DNA of 64,000 nt from Actinomycetaceae bacterium (GTDB lineage: Bacteria; Actinomycetota; Actinomycetes; Actinomycetales; Actinomycetaceae), in assembly GCA_030532405.1 (NCBI GenBank), contig JAUNLF010000010.1:1-64000 (forward strand), in the 5' to 3' direction. Both the position numbers and the translations under genes were made by a program. Shown here in pieces: positions 1 to 8,915 of the stretch (position 1 is its first letter; every line of letters starts with the position of its first letter). The notes below the pieces were generated by a model, which was not told where the DNA came from, searched no databases, and saw only the letters and a list, made by a program, of their open reading frames with translations.

Positions 1-14
1 GGAACGGAGCGGTC

Positions 15-800
15 GTGGACCTTTCAAAGTTTGATAACGCGGTGAGTGTGGCTGGCGAGCAGGCGTCGATTACCGTGAGCCCTCACGGTGGTCACCTATT
101 GTCGTGGAAGGTCGGTGATAGGCAAGTCTTCTTTGTCTCTGACTTAACGCCATACGAGTCCGGCGAGGCAATCCGCGGCGGCATCCCGGTTTGTTACCCG
201 TGGTTTGGGCGCAAAGCGAAGCCGGCCCACGGCTGGGCGCGTATCTCAGATTTTGATGTTACCGCTGATGGTAGTGCGATCACCGCGCAGCGCGAGTTCG
301 CCCTCGAACCCCCGTCAGAACTTCCCGGCATGCTAGCCAAGTCGCGTTTGACTGTGCGTTTTGAGGTTGTCGGCCGCGAACTAATCATTACCGCGCTGGT
401 CACGAATACGGGCGATGAACCGGGATGGTTCGACCTTGCGCTACACAGCTACTTCCAGGTGGACGACGTCGCCAACACGCCGGTGCGCGGGTTGCAGGGC
501 GCGAAGTACTCCGAACTTGGAACCGAGTTTGTACAAGACGAGGACGTGCTTATCCCCGCCCCGCCCCTAGACCGGATCTACGAGCGCGCAACTGCCCTGG
601 AAGTCGGCGACCTTGCGATCACCCCGCGTGGATACACGCACACCGTCGTGTGGAATCCCGGCCCGCAGCACGGCATCGGCGACCTTCGCGAAGGCGATGA
701 GCGTAGCTTCCTGTGCGTCGAAGCCATGCACGACGGCGCGTCCACGGAGCCCGTCGACCCGGGCAACACGCGCCAACTGGTCTGCCGATTCCGACTGTAG
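15..800 (+). CDS. D-hexose-6-phosphate mutarotase (YeaD-type aldose 1-epimerase)
   Basis: Interconverts alpha and beta anomers of hexose 6-phosphates, probably glucose 6-phosphate, in the cytoplasm. The 261-residue length fits the YeaD subfamily. The hallmark GGIPVCYPWFG lies at residues 55-65, followed by HGWAR at 72-76. A second His is in LHSYFQV (about 142-148), and an acidic residue in CVEAMHDG (about 235) matches the general base. The GTG start is supported by GGAG five bases upstream, so the gene is complete. Its stop lies 2 bp from that of the convergent thiL, leaving no room for a terminator between them. The family assignment is firm; the exact sugar is inferred. Confidence 0.9.
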   Translation: MDLSKFDNAVSVAGEQASITVSPHGGHLLSWKVGDRQVFFVSDLTPYESGEAIRGGIPVCYPWFGRKAKPAHGWARISDFDVTADGSAITAQREFALEPPSELPGMLAKSRLTVRFEVVGRELIITALVTNTGDEPGWFDLALHSYFQVDDVANTPVRGLQGAKYSELGTEFVQDEDVLIPAPPLDRIYERATALEVGDLAITPRGYTHTVVWNPGPQHGIGDLREGDERSFLCVEAMHDGASTEPVDPGNTRQLVCRFRL

Positions 801-802
801 GC

Positions 803-1810
803 CTAGTTGAAGTGGTCCCAGCCGCCCTCGTTCAATGGCTGACCGTCAATTCGAATGCGCGAGGACGTGTCCTGCCCCACGGTGCCAACGCCGCCAATCA
901 CGCGAAATGGTGTGGGCAAGATGGTGTCCGGCGGGAATGTGGCGAGCATGGCGTGGTCTTCACCGCCGTGAAGCACCCACTGCCAAGCATCTTTGCCGGT
1001 CTTGCGGGCTGCGGGGAGCAGGCGTGCCACGTCTTCTTGCAGGCGCTGCGGGTACAGGTCCATCATCACGTTTGACGCTTTGGCCATGCGGGCAAGGTCG
1101 ATGCTGAGCCCATCGGAGATATCCATCATCGCGGTGGCCCCACTAGCTGCGGCGGCAACGCCCGCCCTCAACGGCGGTCTGGGAACACGGTAGGTGGACA
1201 CGGGCAGATACCAGTCCCCCAACGCTTCTTCCGAGTGCAGCGAGGCGGCAACAGCCTCGGTGCGCAACAATTCAAAGCCCGCGGCAGACATGCCCAACGT
1301 TCCCGCAACCGCAATAATGTCACCCGGACGCGCACCGCTTCGCCTTACCGGCCCGTGGGGTGCATATCCGAGGGCGGTAACCGCTATTGAGAACTGCGAT
1401 CCGCCAGACAGGTCTCCGCCAACCACGCCCGCACCGGTCGGGGCGACCTCCGCGCCAAACCCGCTGACCACGTCCAAAAGCCAGTCGGTATCGGTGTTGT
1501 CGGGTACGACCATAGACACGACAAATGCTGAAGGTACGCCGCCTTGCGCCGCAATATCGGCAAGGTTTTGGGCGGCGGCGCGGCGTCCAATCTGGCCCGG
1601 TGCCGACCAGTCGGTCAAAAAGTGACGCCCCTCGACGAGCACGTCTGTCGTAACCAGAACGTGCCCCTCGGGGGCGCTTATCTCCGCGCAGTCGTCGCCG
1701 GACCACAAAAGGGTTCGCTCTCCAAACGGGAGAGCCTCGCGCATGCGCTCTATTAGTCGGTCTTCGCCTTGTCCCATGCGCTCTATTAGTCGGTCTTCGC
1801 CTTGTCCCAT
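803..1810 (-). CDS. thiL: thiamine-monophosphate kinase
   Basis: Phosphorylates thiamine monophosphate to thiamine pyrophosphate with ATP, the last step of cofactor synthesis. Family motifs are visible: GDDCAE near residue 39, VGGDLS, SDGLSIDL and GGEDHAML, in the order of the PurM/ThiL fold. From the first ATG it has 335 residues, but the first 11 (MGQGEDRLIER) are repeated exactly by residues 12-22 because of a 33-bp tandem duplication. Starting at the second ATG (1777) gives 324 residues, the usual ThiL length. Neither ATG has a strong ribosome site. The first ATG overlaps the 3' end of the upstream methyltransferase gene by 25 bp, so the two are cotranscribed. Confidence 0.92.
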   Translation of the reverse strand: MGQGEDRLIERMGQGEDRLIERMREALPFGERTLLWSGDDCAEISAPEGHVLVTTDVLVEGRHFLTDWSAPGQIGRRAAAQNLADIAAQGGVPSAFVVSMVVPDNTDTDWLLDVVSGFGAEVAPTGAGVVGGDLSGGSQFSIAVTALGYAPHGPVRRSGARPGDIIAVAGTLGMSAAGFELLRTEAVAASLHSEEALGDWYLPVSTYRVPRPPLRAGVAAAASGATAMMDISDGLSIDLARMAKASNVMMDLYPQRLQEDVARLLPAARKTGKDAWQWVLHGGEDHAMLATFPPDTILPTPFRVIGGVGTVGQDTSSRIRIDGQPLNEGGWDHFN

Positions 1811-1814
1811 GCGC
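1742..1814. repeat. 33-bp exact tandem duplication at the thiL start
   Basis: Two exact adjacent copies of a 33-bp unit occupy about 1743-1775 and 1776-1808, followed by a six-base partial third copy. Each unit carries an in-frame ATG for thiL and, on the same strand in another frame, the TAA stop of the upstream TrmH-family gene. The duplication therefore keeps both reading frames intact and adds 11 residues to ThiL. Exact identity suggests a recent slippage event. Confidence 0.95.
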
Positions 1815-2655
1815 CCATTCTACGGCGCGACCTAGCTGTCGCGAACAGGCAGACAGCAGCGGCAGCCGACACGTTGAGCGACTCCGCGTGGCCGGCCAGA
1901 GGAATCGACACCGAATGATCAAAACCGGACGTGTCGATCTGGTCAAAACCGTGCGCTTCGTTGCCAAACGCCCACGCGATCGGGGCGGCCAAATCCAAAG
2001 ACTCCATACCGTCCTCAGCGTCGAACAGGTCGACACTGCCACCACCATCAGCTGCAACCAGGGTCATACCGCGGGCCTTAGCCCACTCTGCAACCTCTTC
2101 AAACCCCACGTTCGTGATCGACGGCAAGTGGAAAACTGAACCCGCCGACGCGCGCACAACCTTCGGGGACGAGACGTCAACCGTACCCGAACACGCAATA
2201 ACCGCGTCAGCACCGGCCGCATCAGCGGCGCGGATAATATTACCCGCATTACCCGGATCCTGAGTCTGCGTCATAATGACAACAAAATCCCAGTCGACCT
2301 TCGGCAATCCGTCAGTGCGAAAATCCTTCACCACCGCGGCAACACCCTGACAGTCCGGCGAAATCGCTCGCGCGACCTCATCCGTCATCGGGTGCACCCA
2401 ATGAGTTGCCTTCTTAGCCTGCTTCACAAGGTCTGGGTGACGCGCAGCAGCGTCCTCGGAAATATAAACGTCCACGAGGTCGCGACCACAAAACCGCACA
2501 GCCTCACGCACAGCCTGCGGGCCTTCTACTAAAACTTCTCCGGAACGCCGACGTGCTGAACGCCCGGCCAGTGCTGAAACCTTTCGAATGCGGTCAGCAT
2601 TCGGGTTGTCCAGCAGGACCGGGCGTCGCAGACGTGGCTGATTATCAGCCGACAT
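1786..2655 (-). CDS. TrmH/SpoU-family RNA 2'-O-methyltransferase
   Basis: Predicted S-adenosylmethionine-dependent ribose methyltransferase of the SpoU knot fold, probably acting on rRNA or tRNA. The 289-residue protein has an N-terminal substrate-binding part (about 1-110) and a SPOUT catalytic part. The three family motifs are seen: NAGNIIRAADAAGAD, IAWAFGNEAHGF and SIPLAGHAESLNVSAA near the C-terminus. It starts 2 bp below rplT and overlaps thiL, so it belongs to the infC-rpmI-rplT operon. The actinobacterial rplT-TrmH neighbourhood is common and fits a ribosome-related role. The exact target nucleotide cannot be read from sequence. Confidence 0.88.
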   Translation of the reverse strand: MSADNQPRLRRPVLLDNPNADRIRKVSALAGRSARRRSGEVLVEGPQAVREAVRFCGRDLVDVYISEDAAARHPDLVKQAKKATHWVHPMTDEVARAISPDCQGVAAVVKDFRTDGLPKVDWDFVVIMTQTQDPGNAGNIIRAADAAGADAVIACSGTVDVSSPKVVRASAGSVFHLPSITNVGFEEVAEWAKARGMTLVAADGGGSVDLFDAEDGMESLDLAAPIAWAFGNEAHGFDQIDTSGFDHSVSIPLAGHAESLNVSAAAAVCLFATARSRRRMGAWDKAKTD

Positions 2656-2657
2656 AT

Positions 2658-3035
2658 TTACTTCGGCGCGTTAACGTCTTCGGGAAGAGCCTTACGAGCG
2701 GTTTCAACCAGCGCGGTGAAGGCCTTCGGATCCGAAACAGCAAGGTCGGCAAGCATCTTGCGGTCAACCTCAACACCAGCCAGGCCAAGGCCCTGGATGA
2801 AACGGTTGTAGGTCATGCCATTTTCGCGAACAGCAGCATTGATGCGCTGAATCCACAGGCGGCGGAACTCACGCTTGCGGGTGCGACGGTCGCGGTAGGA
2901 GTACACCATTGAGTGGGTGACTTGCTCCTTGGCCTTGCGGTACAAGCGGGAACGCTGACCGCGGTAGCCGGACGCGCGATCAAGGGTAGTGCGACGCTTC
3001 TTACGGGCGTTAACAGCCCTCTTTACTCGTGCCAT
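2658..3035 (-). CDS. rplT: 50S ribosomal protein L20
   Basis: Binds 23S rRNA early in 50S assembly. The 125-residue protein has the typical very basic N-terminal arm ([15 protein letters not shown]) and a globular C-terminal half with [17 protein letters not shown] and YNRFIQGL. It lies 31 bp below rpmI in the classic infC-rpmI-rplT order. In other bacteria L20 represses this operon through its leader; a structured leader is present here ahead of infC, but its control by L20 is only an inference. Confidence 0.97.
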   Translation of the reverse strand: MARVKRAVNARKKRRTTLDRASGYRGQRSRLYRKAKEQVTHSMVYSYRDRRTRKREFRRLWIQRINAAVRENGMTYNRFIQGLGLAGVEVDRKMLADLAVSDPKAFTALVETARKALPEDVNAPK

Positions 3036-3066
3036 TAAAGTCTCCTGTTAAAAATCTAGAACCGGG

Positions 3067-3261
3067 CTACATTCCCAGTAGGCGGCGAACGTTCTTCTGA
3101 TCTGCTTTGTCGACAACCTGGTCGCGAGAAAGGCGACGGGTGCGGGTCGACGGCTTGTGCTCGTTCAGGTGGCGCTTGCCTGCCTTTTCACGCATAAGCT
3201 TGCCGGATCCGGTTACACGGAAACGCTTCTTGGCACCGGAGTGCGTCTTCATCTTGGGCAT
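3067..3261 (-). CDS. rpmI: 50S ribosomal protein L35
   Basis: Small 64-residue basic protein of the large ribosomal subunit. The start [21 protein letters not shown] is diagnostic for L35 and the length is normal. It sits between infC (46 bp upstream) and rplT (31 bp downstream) on the same strand. Confidence 0.97.
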   Translation of the reverse strand: MPKMKTHSGAKKRFRVTGSGKLMREKAGKRHLNEHKPSTRTRRLSRDQVVDKADQKNVRRLLGM

Positions 3262-3307
3262 AGTTATTCCTTATTTCTCACTCATCTTCAGATGGGAGGG
3301 GAAACGC

Positions 3308-3922
3308 TCAGTGGCTTGAGCGTTCTCCTTTGGCTGACCTCTCGGCCTGACGGTCACGCTTTGCTTGACGCTCCGCCTCACGGCGGCGACGCTGCTCGTT
3401 CTTCGCGTCCGACTTCTTACGCGTCGGCGCGAATACCATCGTCATGTTGCGACCATCTTGGCGCGGCGCTGATTCAACAACACCGAGGTCACCAATGTCA
3501 TCTGCCAAACGTTCTAGTAGACGAACGCCCATTTCGGGGCGGGACTGTTCACGGCCACGGAACATGATCATGACCTTGACCTTGTCTCCCCCGTTCAAAA
3601 AGCGCTCTACATGGCCCTTCTTGGTTTCGTAATCGTGGTCGTCGATCTTTAGTCGGAAACGGATTTCCTTCAAGACCGTGTTGGCCTGATTACGACGGGC
3701 TTCGCGCGCTTTCTGTGCGGCTTCGTACTTGTACTTGCCGTAGTCCATCAGCTTCGCAACCGGTGGACGGGCATTCGGGGCAACCTCAACCAGGTCGAGG
3801 CCAGCCTCTTCAGCTAACCGGAGGGCGTCCGCAACGCGTACTACCCCCACCTGTTCTCCTTCGGGTCCTACCAGACGTACTTCTGGGACTCGGATTCGGT
3901 CATTGACTCGAGGCTCGTTGAT
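3308..3922 (-). CDS. infC: translation initiation factor IF-3, likely ATC start
   Basis: IF-3 binds the 30S subunit and rejects non-standard start codons. The N-domain ([18 protein letters not shown]), the basic linker and the C-domain ([18 protein letters not shown]) are present, with a Lys/Arg-rich tail. A longer frame begins at a GTG at 3958, but a perfect AAAGGAG at 3929-3935 sits six bases before an ATC codon at 3920-3922. Translation from that ATC begins at the point where IF-3 proteins normally begin ([10 protein letters not shown]). IF-3 genes are known to use AUU/AUC starts so that the factor limits its own translation. I therefore choose 3922 and regard 3958 as the conservative alternative. 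The product is 204 residues from the ATC or 216 from the GTG. Confidence 0.93.
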   Translation of the reverse strand: MNEPRVNDRIRVPEVRLVGPEGEQVGVVRVADALRLAEEAGLDLVEVAPNARPPVAKLMDYGKYKYEAAQKAREARRNQANTVLKEIRFRLKIDDHDYETKKGHVERFLNGGDKVKVMIMFRGREQSRPEMGVRLLERLADDIGDLGVVESAPRQDGRNMTMVFAPTRKKSDAKNEQRRRREAERQAKRDRQAERSAKGERSSH

Positions 3923-3928
3923 GAGTTG

Positions 3929-4169
3929 CTCCTTTGGTTGTATAGCGGTTGATGACACGAAGAAGGCCTCCGCGTCGACAGCACGCGAAGGCCCACAAGA
4001 ACTAGCAGTACCTAAGTACTGCCTAGAACCCGATTCCGGTATTCCCCGCGGGGGTTTCCCTGGCAGTGCCAGGTCAGAATCCAGGTGGGATTGCTCCGCT
4101 TGCTGGTCGACATCTCCCTTTGAGAAGTCGATTAGTCGAGCATTTGCTCAACAGACGCCTTACAGTCTA
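3929..4169 (-). promoter_or_regulatory. structured 5' leader of the infC-rpmI-rplT operon
   Basis: This stretch lies in the 388-bp gap between the SseB gene and infC and holds no credible protein gene. On the minus strand an extended -10 candidate TGTTAGACT (TAGACT at 4164-4169) precedes several hairpins: CCTGGC/GCCAGG at 4059-4073, a CCCCGCGGGG palindrome at 4044-4053, CTAGCAGTAC/GTACTGCCTAG with a four-base loop at 4002-4026, and an 11-bp stem with one G-U pair at 3965-3993. The infC ribosome site follows at 3929-3935. The arrangement resembles a ribosomal-protein autoregulatory or attenuator leader. I see no -35 box and no clear U-run, so the mechanism is open. Confidence 0.55.
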
Positions 4170-4310
4170 ACAAATTTTGTTCCGCTCCCCCACCCTGCCT
4201 TTATGGAGTCCATCACCACGTTGTCATAATTTTCGAGGGCGGGCCCAGCTCCATCGCGGTTGCGGTGTGAGCAGGAGCGCTGGCGGAAGCTGACTTTCCG
4301 CGCGGTCTGG

Positions 4311-5000
4311 CTATGAGGCCGCTACGGGTACCGGCAGGATTTCGATGACTTCGGCGGCGGGTTTCAACCTGGGGAGGGCGCTGATGGCGTGAATCTGCGC
4401 TGTCAGCTCCCGGTTGCGGGTTGTCCCGTACTGGGTGACGCCGATGGCGAGGCGTTGGATCTCGGAGTCCGACGGCAGCAGGCGTGCGAACGCGATTTCG
4501 CGGCTTTCAAACTCGGCGAGGGCGCCCTGTAGTTCTTCGTCCTGCCACGCGGGTAGCCACGAGTCTCCGTGCGCCAGGGCGACTACTGCCGGGCGTGGAA
4601 CTCGAATCCCGTTGCCGTCCTGATCTGGGTCGATAACTAGCCTGCCGCCGGCTTCGGCGGTTGCAAGCATTGCGACACGCTTGCCGGCAAACGGGACCGG
4701 CCGAGCATCGCCCTCCCACATTTTCATTTTCTGCGCACTGGTGAACGCAACGACGGCGGGGCCGGTTCGCGTGTCGATAGTGGAGACGGATCCGGACTCG
4801 CAGTCCGCGCCGGACTCGACGACGGCGGGCGCCAGTAGGCGTTCGGTTTCGATTGCGCGAACGAGGGCGACTAGCCTGTCCGCGGAGTCTTCCAACGCGA
4901 GCGCCGCGGCGGTTTTCGGCAGGGTCTGCCCGCGGTCGGTGGTGTCGACCTTCTGGTTCAGGCGGGCCTGAATGGTTTCAAAGGAGTGTGGCTTATTCAC
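4311..5000 (-). CDS. SseB-family protein
   Basis: The 229-residue protein matches the SseB N-terminal domain family: an N-terminal helix (about 1-60), then a core with [14 protein letters not shown] and a hydrophobic segment ending near LVIDP. SseB-like proteins have no settled biochemical role in actinobacteria. The start overlaps the 3' end of priA by 8 bp, so it is the last gene of the histidine transcript. The same placement after hisA/priA is familiar in actinomycetes, hinting at a housekeeping link rather than chance. No signal peptide or membrane segment is seen. Confidence 0.78.
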   Translation of the reverse strand: MNKPHSFETIQARLNQKVDTTDRGQTLPKTAAALALEDSADRLVALVRAIETERLLAPAVVESGADCESGSVSTIDTRTGPAVVAFTSAQKMKMWEGDARPVPFAGKRVAMLATAEAGGRLVIDPDQDGNGIRVPRPAVVALAHGDSWLPAWQDEELQGALAEFESREIAFARLLPSDSEIQRLAIGVTQYGTTRNRELTAQIHAISALPRLKPAAEVIEILPVPVAAS

Positions 5001-5715
5001 CGGCGGCCACCTTTAGCGCCTCTTCGAGCGTGAACGCGCCGGAGTAAATCGCCTTGCCAACGATAACGCCCTCGACGCCCTTTTCTGTCAGGGGCAGCAG
5101 GGCGCGAATGTCGTCCAGCGTGGAGATTCCACCCGATGCTACAACGTGCGCGTCAGTGTGTTCGCAAACCTCTGCCAGCAGGTCCAGGTTCGGGCCCTGC
5201 AGCGTGCCGTCCTTCGTCACATCGGTTACGACGTAGCGCTCACAACCCGCGCGGTTAAGGCGTTCAATCATGTCGAACAGGTCGCCGCCCTCCTCGGTCC
5301 AGCCGCGCGTGGCGAGCGTGCGCCCTCGCACATCTAGGCCAACGGCAATGCGGTCGCCGAACTCTTTGATTACGCGCTCGGTCCACTCCGGGTTCTCAAT
5401 CGCGGCGGTTCCCAGGTTCACGCGGCGCGCACCCGCGTCAAGTGCTTTGGCAAGGGACTCGTCGTCGCGGATTCCACCGGAAAGCTCGATGTTAATGCGC
5501 GTGGTTTGCGCGATCTTGTGCGTAACCTCGGTGTTGGCCCCGCGTCCAAAAGCGGCGTCCAGGTCGACAACGTGGATCCACTTCGCACCAAGCGCGGCAA
5601 ACTCGCGCGCAACCTCCAGGGGTTTGCCGTACACGGTTTCGGTACCGGCCTTGCCCTGGTGCAGGCGAACCGCCTGTCCGTTGACCACGTCGATGGCGGG
5701 GAGTAGTTCTAACAT
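4993..5715 (-). CDS. priA: phosphoribosyl isomerase A (PriA/HisA)
   Basis: TIM-barrel isomerase converting ProFAR to PRFAR in histidine synthesis; in actinobacteria PriA often also performs the TrpF step of tryptophan synthesis. The 240-residue protein starts [18 protein letters not shown], with the first catalytic Asp at residue 9. The second phosphate-binding half has [14 protein letters not shown], where Asp is the other catalytic residue, and [16 protein letters not shown] (about 135-146) keeps the Arg-x-Trp feature typical of dual-substrate PriA, so dual function is likely. No trpF is in the window to test this. It overlaps the SseB gene. Confidence 0.94.
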   Translation of the reverse strand: MLELLPAIDVVNGQAVRLHQGKAGTETVYGKPLEVAREFAALGAKWIHVVDLDAAFGRGANTEVTHKIAQTTRINIELSGGIRDDESLAKALDAGARRVNLGTAAIENPEWTERVIKEFGDRIAVGLDVRGRTLATRGWTEEGGDLFDMIERLNRAGCERYVVTDVTKDGTLQGPNLDLLAEVCEHTDAHVVASGGISTLDDIRALLPLTEKGVEGVIVGKAIYSGAFTLEEALKVAAGE

Positions 5716-5837
5716 GTCTGCCTTTCCAAAGCCGCTACCGGCTAGTCAATGCGGCCCGTTCGCCTGCGGTGGCGCCGAACCTGTCAGCCGCGGCGTTGCT
5801 GTCAAAGCTCGGTCGCGACTTTTGTGTCTGGCTCTAT

Positions 5838-6467
5838 TTAAAGGGTTTTGCCCCAGTTTTCCAAAAGATGCAGGCCCGCGTCACCCGATTTTTCGGGGTG
5901 GAACTGGGTTGCTTTGAGGGGCCCGTTTTCCACTGCCGCAATGAAGTCACTGCCGTGTGTTGCCCAGGTGATTCCGGGTTTCTTTAGCGGCCCCGAATGG
6001 TCCTTCCACGGCTCTTCCAATACCGCGTAGGAGTGTACGAAATAGAATTTTTCGTCTTCGATTCCGTTAAATAATTCTGTCGTTTTCGGAGGGCGAACAC
6101 TGCTCCAACCCATGTGCGGCACAACTTCGGCGTCTAGTTTTTCAACGGTTCCGGGCCACTGGCCGAGTCCTTCGGATTCGCCGTGTTCAACGGATTTTTC
6201 GAACATGACTTGCAGGCCGACACAGATGCCGAGTACGGGAAGCGACCTGGCTAGTCTTTGGTCGATGATCCACTCGCCGTTTACTGCGCGAAGCTGATCC
6301 ATGACGGCAGAGAACGCGCCAACGCCGGGCACAACAAGGCCGTCGGCGGACATGGCTGTATCGCGGTCAGCGCTCAGCGTGACTGAGAATCCGACGCGCT
6401 CAAGTGCGCGCACTGCGGAGCGAACATTTCCCGACCCGTAGTCCAGGACAACGACTTCTTTATTCAA
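5838..6467 (-). CDS. hisH: imidazole glycerol phosphate synthase, glutaminase subunit
   Basis: Class I glutamine amidotransferase that feeds ammonia to HisF in histidine synthesis. The 209-residue length is normal. The nucleophile Cys is in [12 protein letters not shown] (about residue 82), with His and Glu of the triad in QFHPEKSG near the C-terminus. The partner hisF is not in the window, which is worth noting because hisH and priA are usually followed by hisF. A 122-bp gap without recognisable signals separates it from priA. Confidence 0.95.
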   Translation of the reverse strand: MNKEVVVLDYGSGNVRSAVRALERVGFSVTLSADRDTAMSADGLVVPGVGAFSAVMDQLRAVNGEWIIDQRLARSLPVLGICVGLQVMFEKSVEHGESEGLGQWPGTVEKLDAEVVPHMGWSSVRPPKTTELFNGIEDEKFYFVHSYAVLEEPWKDHSGPLKKPGITWATHGSDFIAAVENGPLKATQFHPEKSGDAGLHLLENWGKTL

Positions 6468-6481
6468 TAAAGACTCCAGAT

Positions 6482-7153
6482 TTAGTTCATGAACGGGCGG
6501 CCAAAGCCGCGTTTTTGCGGTTTGGGCCGTTCGGATGCGTGGATCGCATCGGGGTAGTCGGATGCGTGCGTGCGGCCAAGTAGCAGGTCTTCGGCGCGTG
6601 AATCAATCGAGTTGATCAAAAGGCCGCCGGGGATCTTTTCTTCGGGTTCACCGTTCACGTAGCGACGCGCAATGATGTTGCCCGAAATTAGAGATTCCTC
6701 TTCGCGCAAGTTTGATACCACAGCAACCGCGCCGTACTTTGACAGTTTCGATATCACGCGTGCGAATCGGTCCACTTCTTCGGGCATCGGCTGGTCCTCG
6801 CCGAGTAGGCTTTCGAACTCGGATTCCTCCGCATTGTCGCCCTCGTCGACCTCGAGGTACAAAACTATCTGGTCGGCGATCGGCACAATCCAACGCGCGA
6901 TACCGTACATTCCGAGCATGCGCGCAACACCCGACGCGGGACGCAACGGCGCAAAGACCAGGCCGATACTGCGGTGCCCGCCCTCTAGGTGCAGGTGTTC
7001 GTCTTCGGGCTCATCCAGATCCTTCGCATCTGCGGCATCAGTTTCCGCAGCGGCATCGCTCTCGCCCTCGTCGGGTTCGTCTGCGGACTGCGGGTCTTCA
7101 GAGATCCCGGCAACTATGCGTTCGAACTCGTCGTCAATGTTCTTATCGTTCAC
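6482..7153 (-). CDS. uncharacterised acidic protein within the histidine operon
   Basis: I do not recognise a named family. The 223-residue product has a very acidic, probably disordered N-terminus (about 1-58, many Asp/Glu/Ala), then a folded part (about 59-200) with hydrophobic strands such as [25 protein letters not shown] and [10 protein letters not shown]. The tail is basic ([13 protein letters not shown]). It has no signal peptide or membrane segment. It overlaps hisB by 4 bp and precedes hisH by 14 bp, so it is translated with the histidine enzymes. Its function is unknown; a regulatory or complex-forming role is conceivable but unsupported. Confidence 0.8.
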   Translation of the reverse strand: MNDKNIDDEFERIVAGISEDPQSADEPDEGESDAAAETDAADAKDLDEPEDEHLHLEGGHRSIGLVFAPLRPASGVARMLGMYGIARWIVPIADQIVLYLEVDEGDNAEESEFESLLGEDQPMPEEVDRFARVISKLSKYGAVAVVSNLREEESLISGNIIARRYVNGEPEEKIPGGLLINSIDSRAEDLLLGRTHASDYPDAIHASERPKPQKRGFGRPFMN

Positions 7154-7758
7154 AGGGCGCCCTTTGTAGAAGGAATCCCATCTACGCGCGGGTCGGGCTC
7201 GATTGCAAAGCGCAGGGCCCTCGCAAACGCCTTGAACTGGGCTTCAACGATGTGGTGCGGGTCACGGCCACGCAGGACGTCCACGTGCAGGCAAATACCG
7301 GAGTTGTAGGTTAGCGACTCGAACACGTGGCGGGTCATTGAACCCGTGTAGTGGCCGCCGATCAGGTGGTATTCCTGGCCTGCGGGCTCACCGGTGTGCA
7401 CAACGTACGGGCGGCCCGCAACGTCCACAACCGCGCGTGCGAGCGCCTCGTCTAGGGGCACGGTCGCGTCCGCGAAGCGGCGGATTCCGCGCTTGTCACC
7501 CAGCGCCTGTTTTAGAGCCTGCCCGATGCAGATCGCGGTGTCTTCCACCGTGTGGTGCACGTCGACCTCCACGTCGCCGCGCGCCTTGATCGTAAGGTCG
7601 ATCAGGGAGTGCTTCCCAAGCGCCGTCAGCATGTGATCGTAGAACGGCACGCCCGTGTCGATGTCGGTTTTGCCCGTGCCATCCAGGTCCAGTTCAACGC
7701 GGATGCTCGACTCCGCTGTTGTCCGTTCGACAACCGCGGTGCGACTCGTTGCACTCAT
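7150..7758 (-). CDS. hisB: imidazoleglycerol-phosphate dehydratase
   Basis: Mn-dependent dehydratase of histidine synthesis. The 202-residue protein is the monofunctional form found in actinobacteria, without the HisB-N phosphatase. The two related halves each carry metal ligands: [11 protein letters not shown] and [20 protein letters not shown] segments (about 41-51 and 66-81), then HVFESL and [17 protein letters not shown] near residues 150-180. It overlaps hisC and the downstream unknown gene by 4 bp each, indicating coupled translation. Confidence 0.96.
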   Translation of the reverse strand: MSATSRTAVVERTTAESSIRVELDLDGTGKTDIDTGVPFYDHMLTALGKHSLIDLTIKARGDVEVDVHHTVEDTAICIGQALKQALGDKRGIRRFADATVPLDEALARAVVDVAGRPYVVHTGEPAGQEYHLIGGHYTGSMTRHVFESLTYNSGICLHVDVLRGRDPHHIVEAQFKAFARALRFAIEPDPRVDGIPSTKGAL

Positions 7759-8867
7759 TTAAGAATCTCCTTAAACGCATCTTTGAAGCGACTGTTTTCC
7801 TCGTCAGTTCCTACACTAACGCGAAGGAAGCCTTCGGGCCCCACGACGCGGATCAAGATGCCGCGCTCTAGCAGGTCTTGGAAGACTTTTTCGCGGTCTT
7901 GGAACTTACCAAAAAGTACAAAGTTTGCGTCCGATGATGCAACTTGTAGTCCCTGTTCGCGTAGCCATTCGACGAGGGCGTCGCGGCTGTCTCGAAGGTG
8001 GGCCACCTGGCTCATGAGTTCTTCGCTGTGGCGAAGGGCCGCGAGCGCTACTGCCTGCGAGGTTGCGGACAGGTGGTACGGCAGGCGCACTTTCATGACG
8101 TCGTCGATGACTTGCCGGGTGGCTGCGAGGTAGCCCAGGCGTAGTCCGGCCATGCCGAAGGCTTTGGACATGGTTCGGGTTACGACGACGTGTTCGTAGG
8201 TTTCTAATAGCTCGAGGGCGGATGGGACGCCGTCTCGGCGGAACTCGGCGTAGGCTTCGTCAACTACGAAGACGGTGTCGGTGGCGTGCCCGTCTATTTC
8301 GGGGCCGCTGCCGCGCGTGAGCTCCGCTACCTGGCGGGCTTCTTCCAGCGTGAGGGCGGTGCCCGTGGGGTTGTTGGGCGACGTGAGGACGAGAACCGAC
8401 GGGCGGTGCTTTGCAATGGCGTCCTCGATGGCTTCCATGTTGAGGCTGAAGTCCGCGTTTCGTTCGCCTTGAATCCAGGTGGTGCCCGTGTCGCGGGCGT
8501 ATTCGTGGTACATCGAGTAGGTCGGGGCGAACGACATCATTGAGCGCCCCGCACCGCCGTAAGCCTGCAACAGGTGCAGCATGACTTCGTTGGACCCGTT
8601 GGCTACCCAGATGCGCTCGCCCGGAACGCTCACGCCCGACTCCTTCTTCAGGTAGTCCGATAGGGCGGCGCGAAGCTCCATGGCGTCGCGGTCGGGGTAT
8701 CGGTTTAGGTTCGAAGCGGCCCGCCGTACGCCTTCCACAATGTCGTCAATGACGGCTTTGGAGGGCGAGTACGGGTTTTCGTTCACGTTCAGTCGAACGG
8801 GAACGTCCAGCTGGGGTGCTCCGTAGGGTTCAACGTCTGCGAGTTCGCGACGAAGTGGAAGAGTCAT
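7755..8867 (-). CDS. hisC: histidinol-phosphate aminotransferase
   Basis: PLP-dependent class I/II aminotransferase that makes histidinol phosphate from imidazole acetol phosphate. The 370-residue protein has [11 protein letters not shown] near the N-terminus, [12 protein letters not shown] for cofactor binding, [10 protein letters not shown] with the pyridine-N Asp, and the Schiff-base Lys in [16 protein letters not shown] (about residue 235). Four-base overlap with hisB places it in the operon. A similar enzyme also makes aromatic amino acids in some actinobacteria; the neighbours favour histidine. Confidence 0.95.
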   Translation of the reverse strand: MTLPLRRELADVEPYGAPQLDVPVRLNVNENPYSPSKAVIDDIVEGVRRAASNLNRYPDRDAMELRAALSDYLKKESGVSVPGERIWVANGSNEVMLHLLQAYGGAGRSMMSFAPTYSMYHEYARDTGTTWIQGERNADFSLNMEAIEDAIAKHRPSVLVLTSPNNPTGTALTLEEARQVAELTRGSGPEIDGHATDTVFVVDEAYAEFRRDGVPSALELLETYEHVVVTRTMSKAFGMAGLRLGYLAATRQVIDDVMKVRLPYHLSATSQAVALAALRHSEELMSQVAHLRDSRDALVEWLREQGLQVASSDANFVLFGKFQDREKVFQDLLERGILIRVVGPEGFLRVSVGTDEENSRFKDAFKEILK

Positions 8868-8915
8868 GTCTGCCTTTTCTGTGTGCCGGATTGCGGCGGT
8901 TAGGGGCTTGTTTTG

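Noticed and set aside
3959..4310. Possible tRNA or small protein gene in the infC upstream gap
   Set aside because: No cloverleaf or CCA end; open frames lack ribosome sites. Hairpins fit an mRNA leader better.
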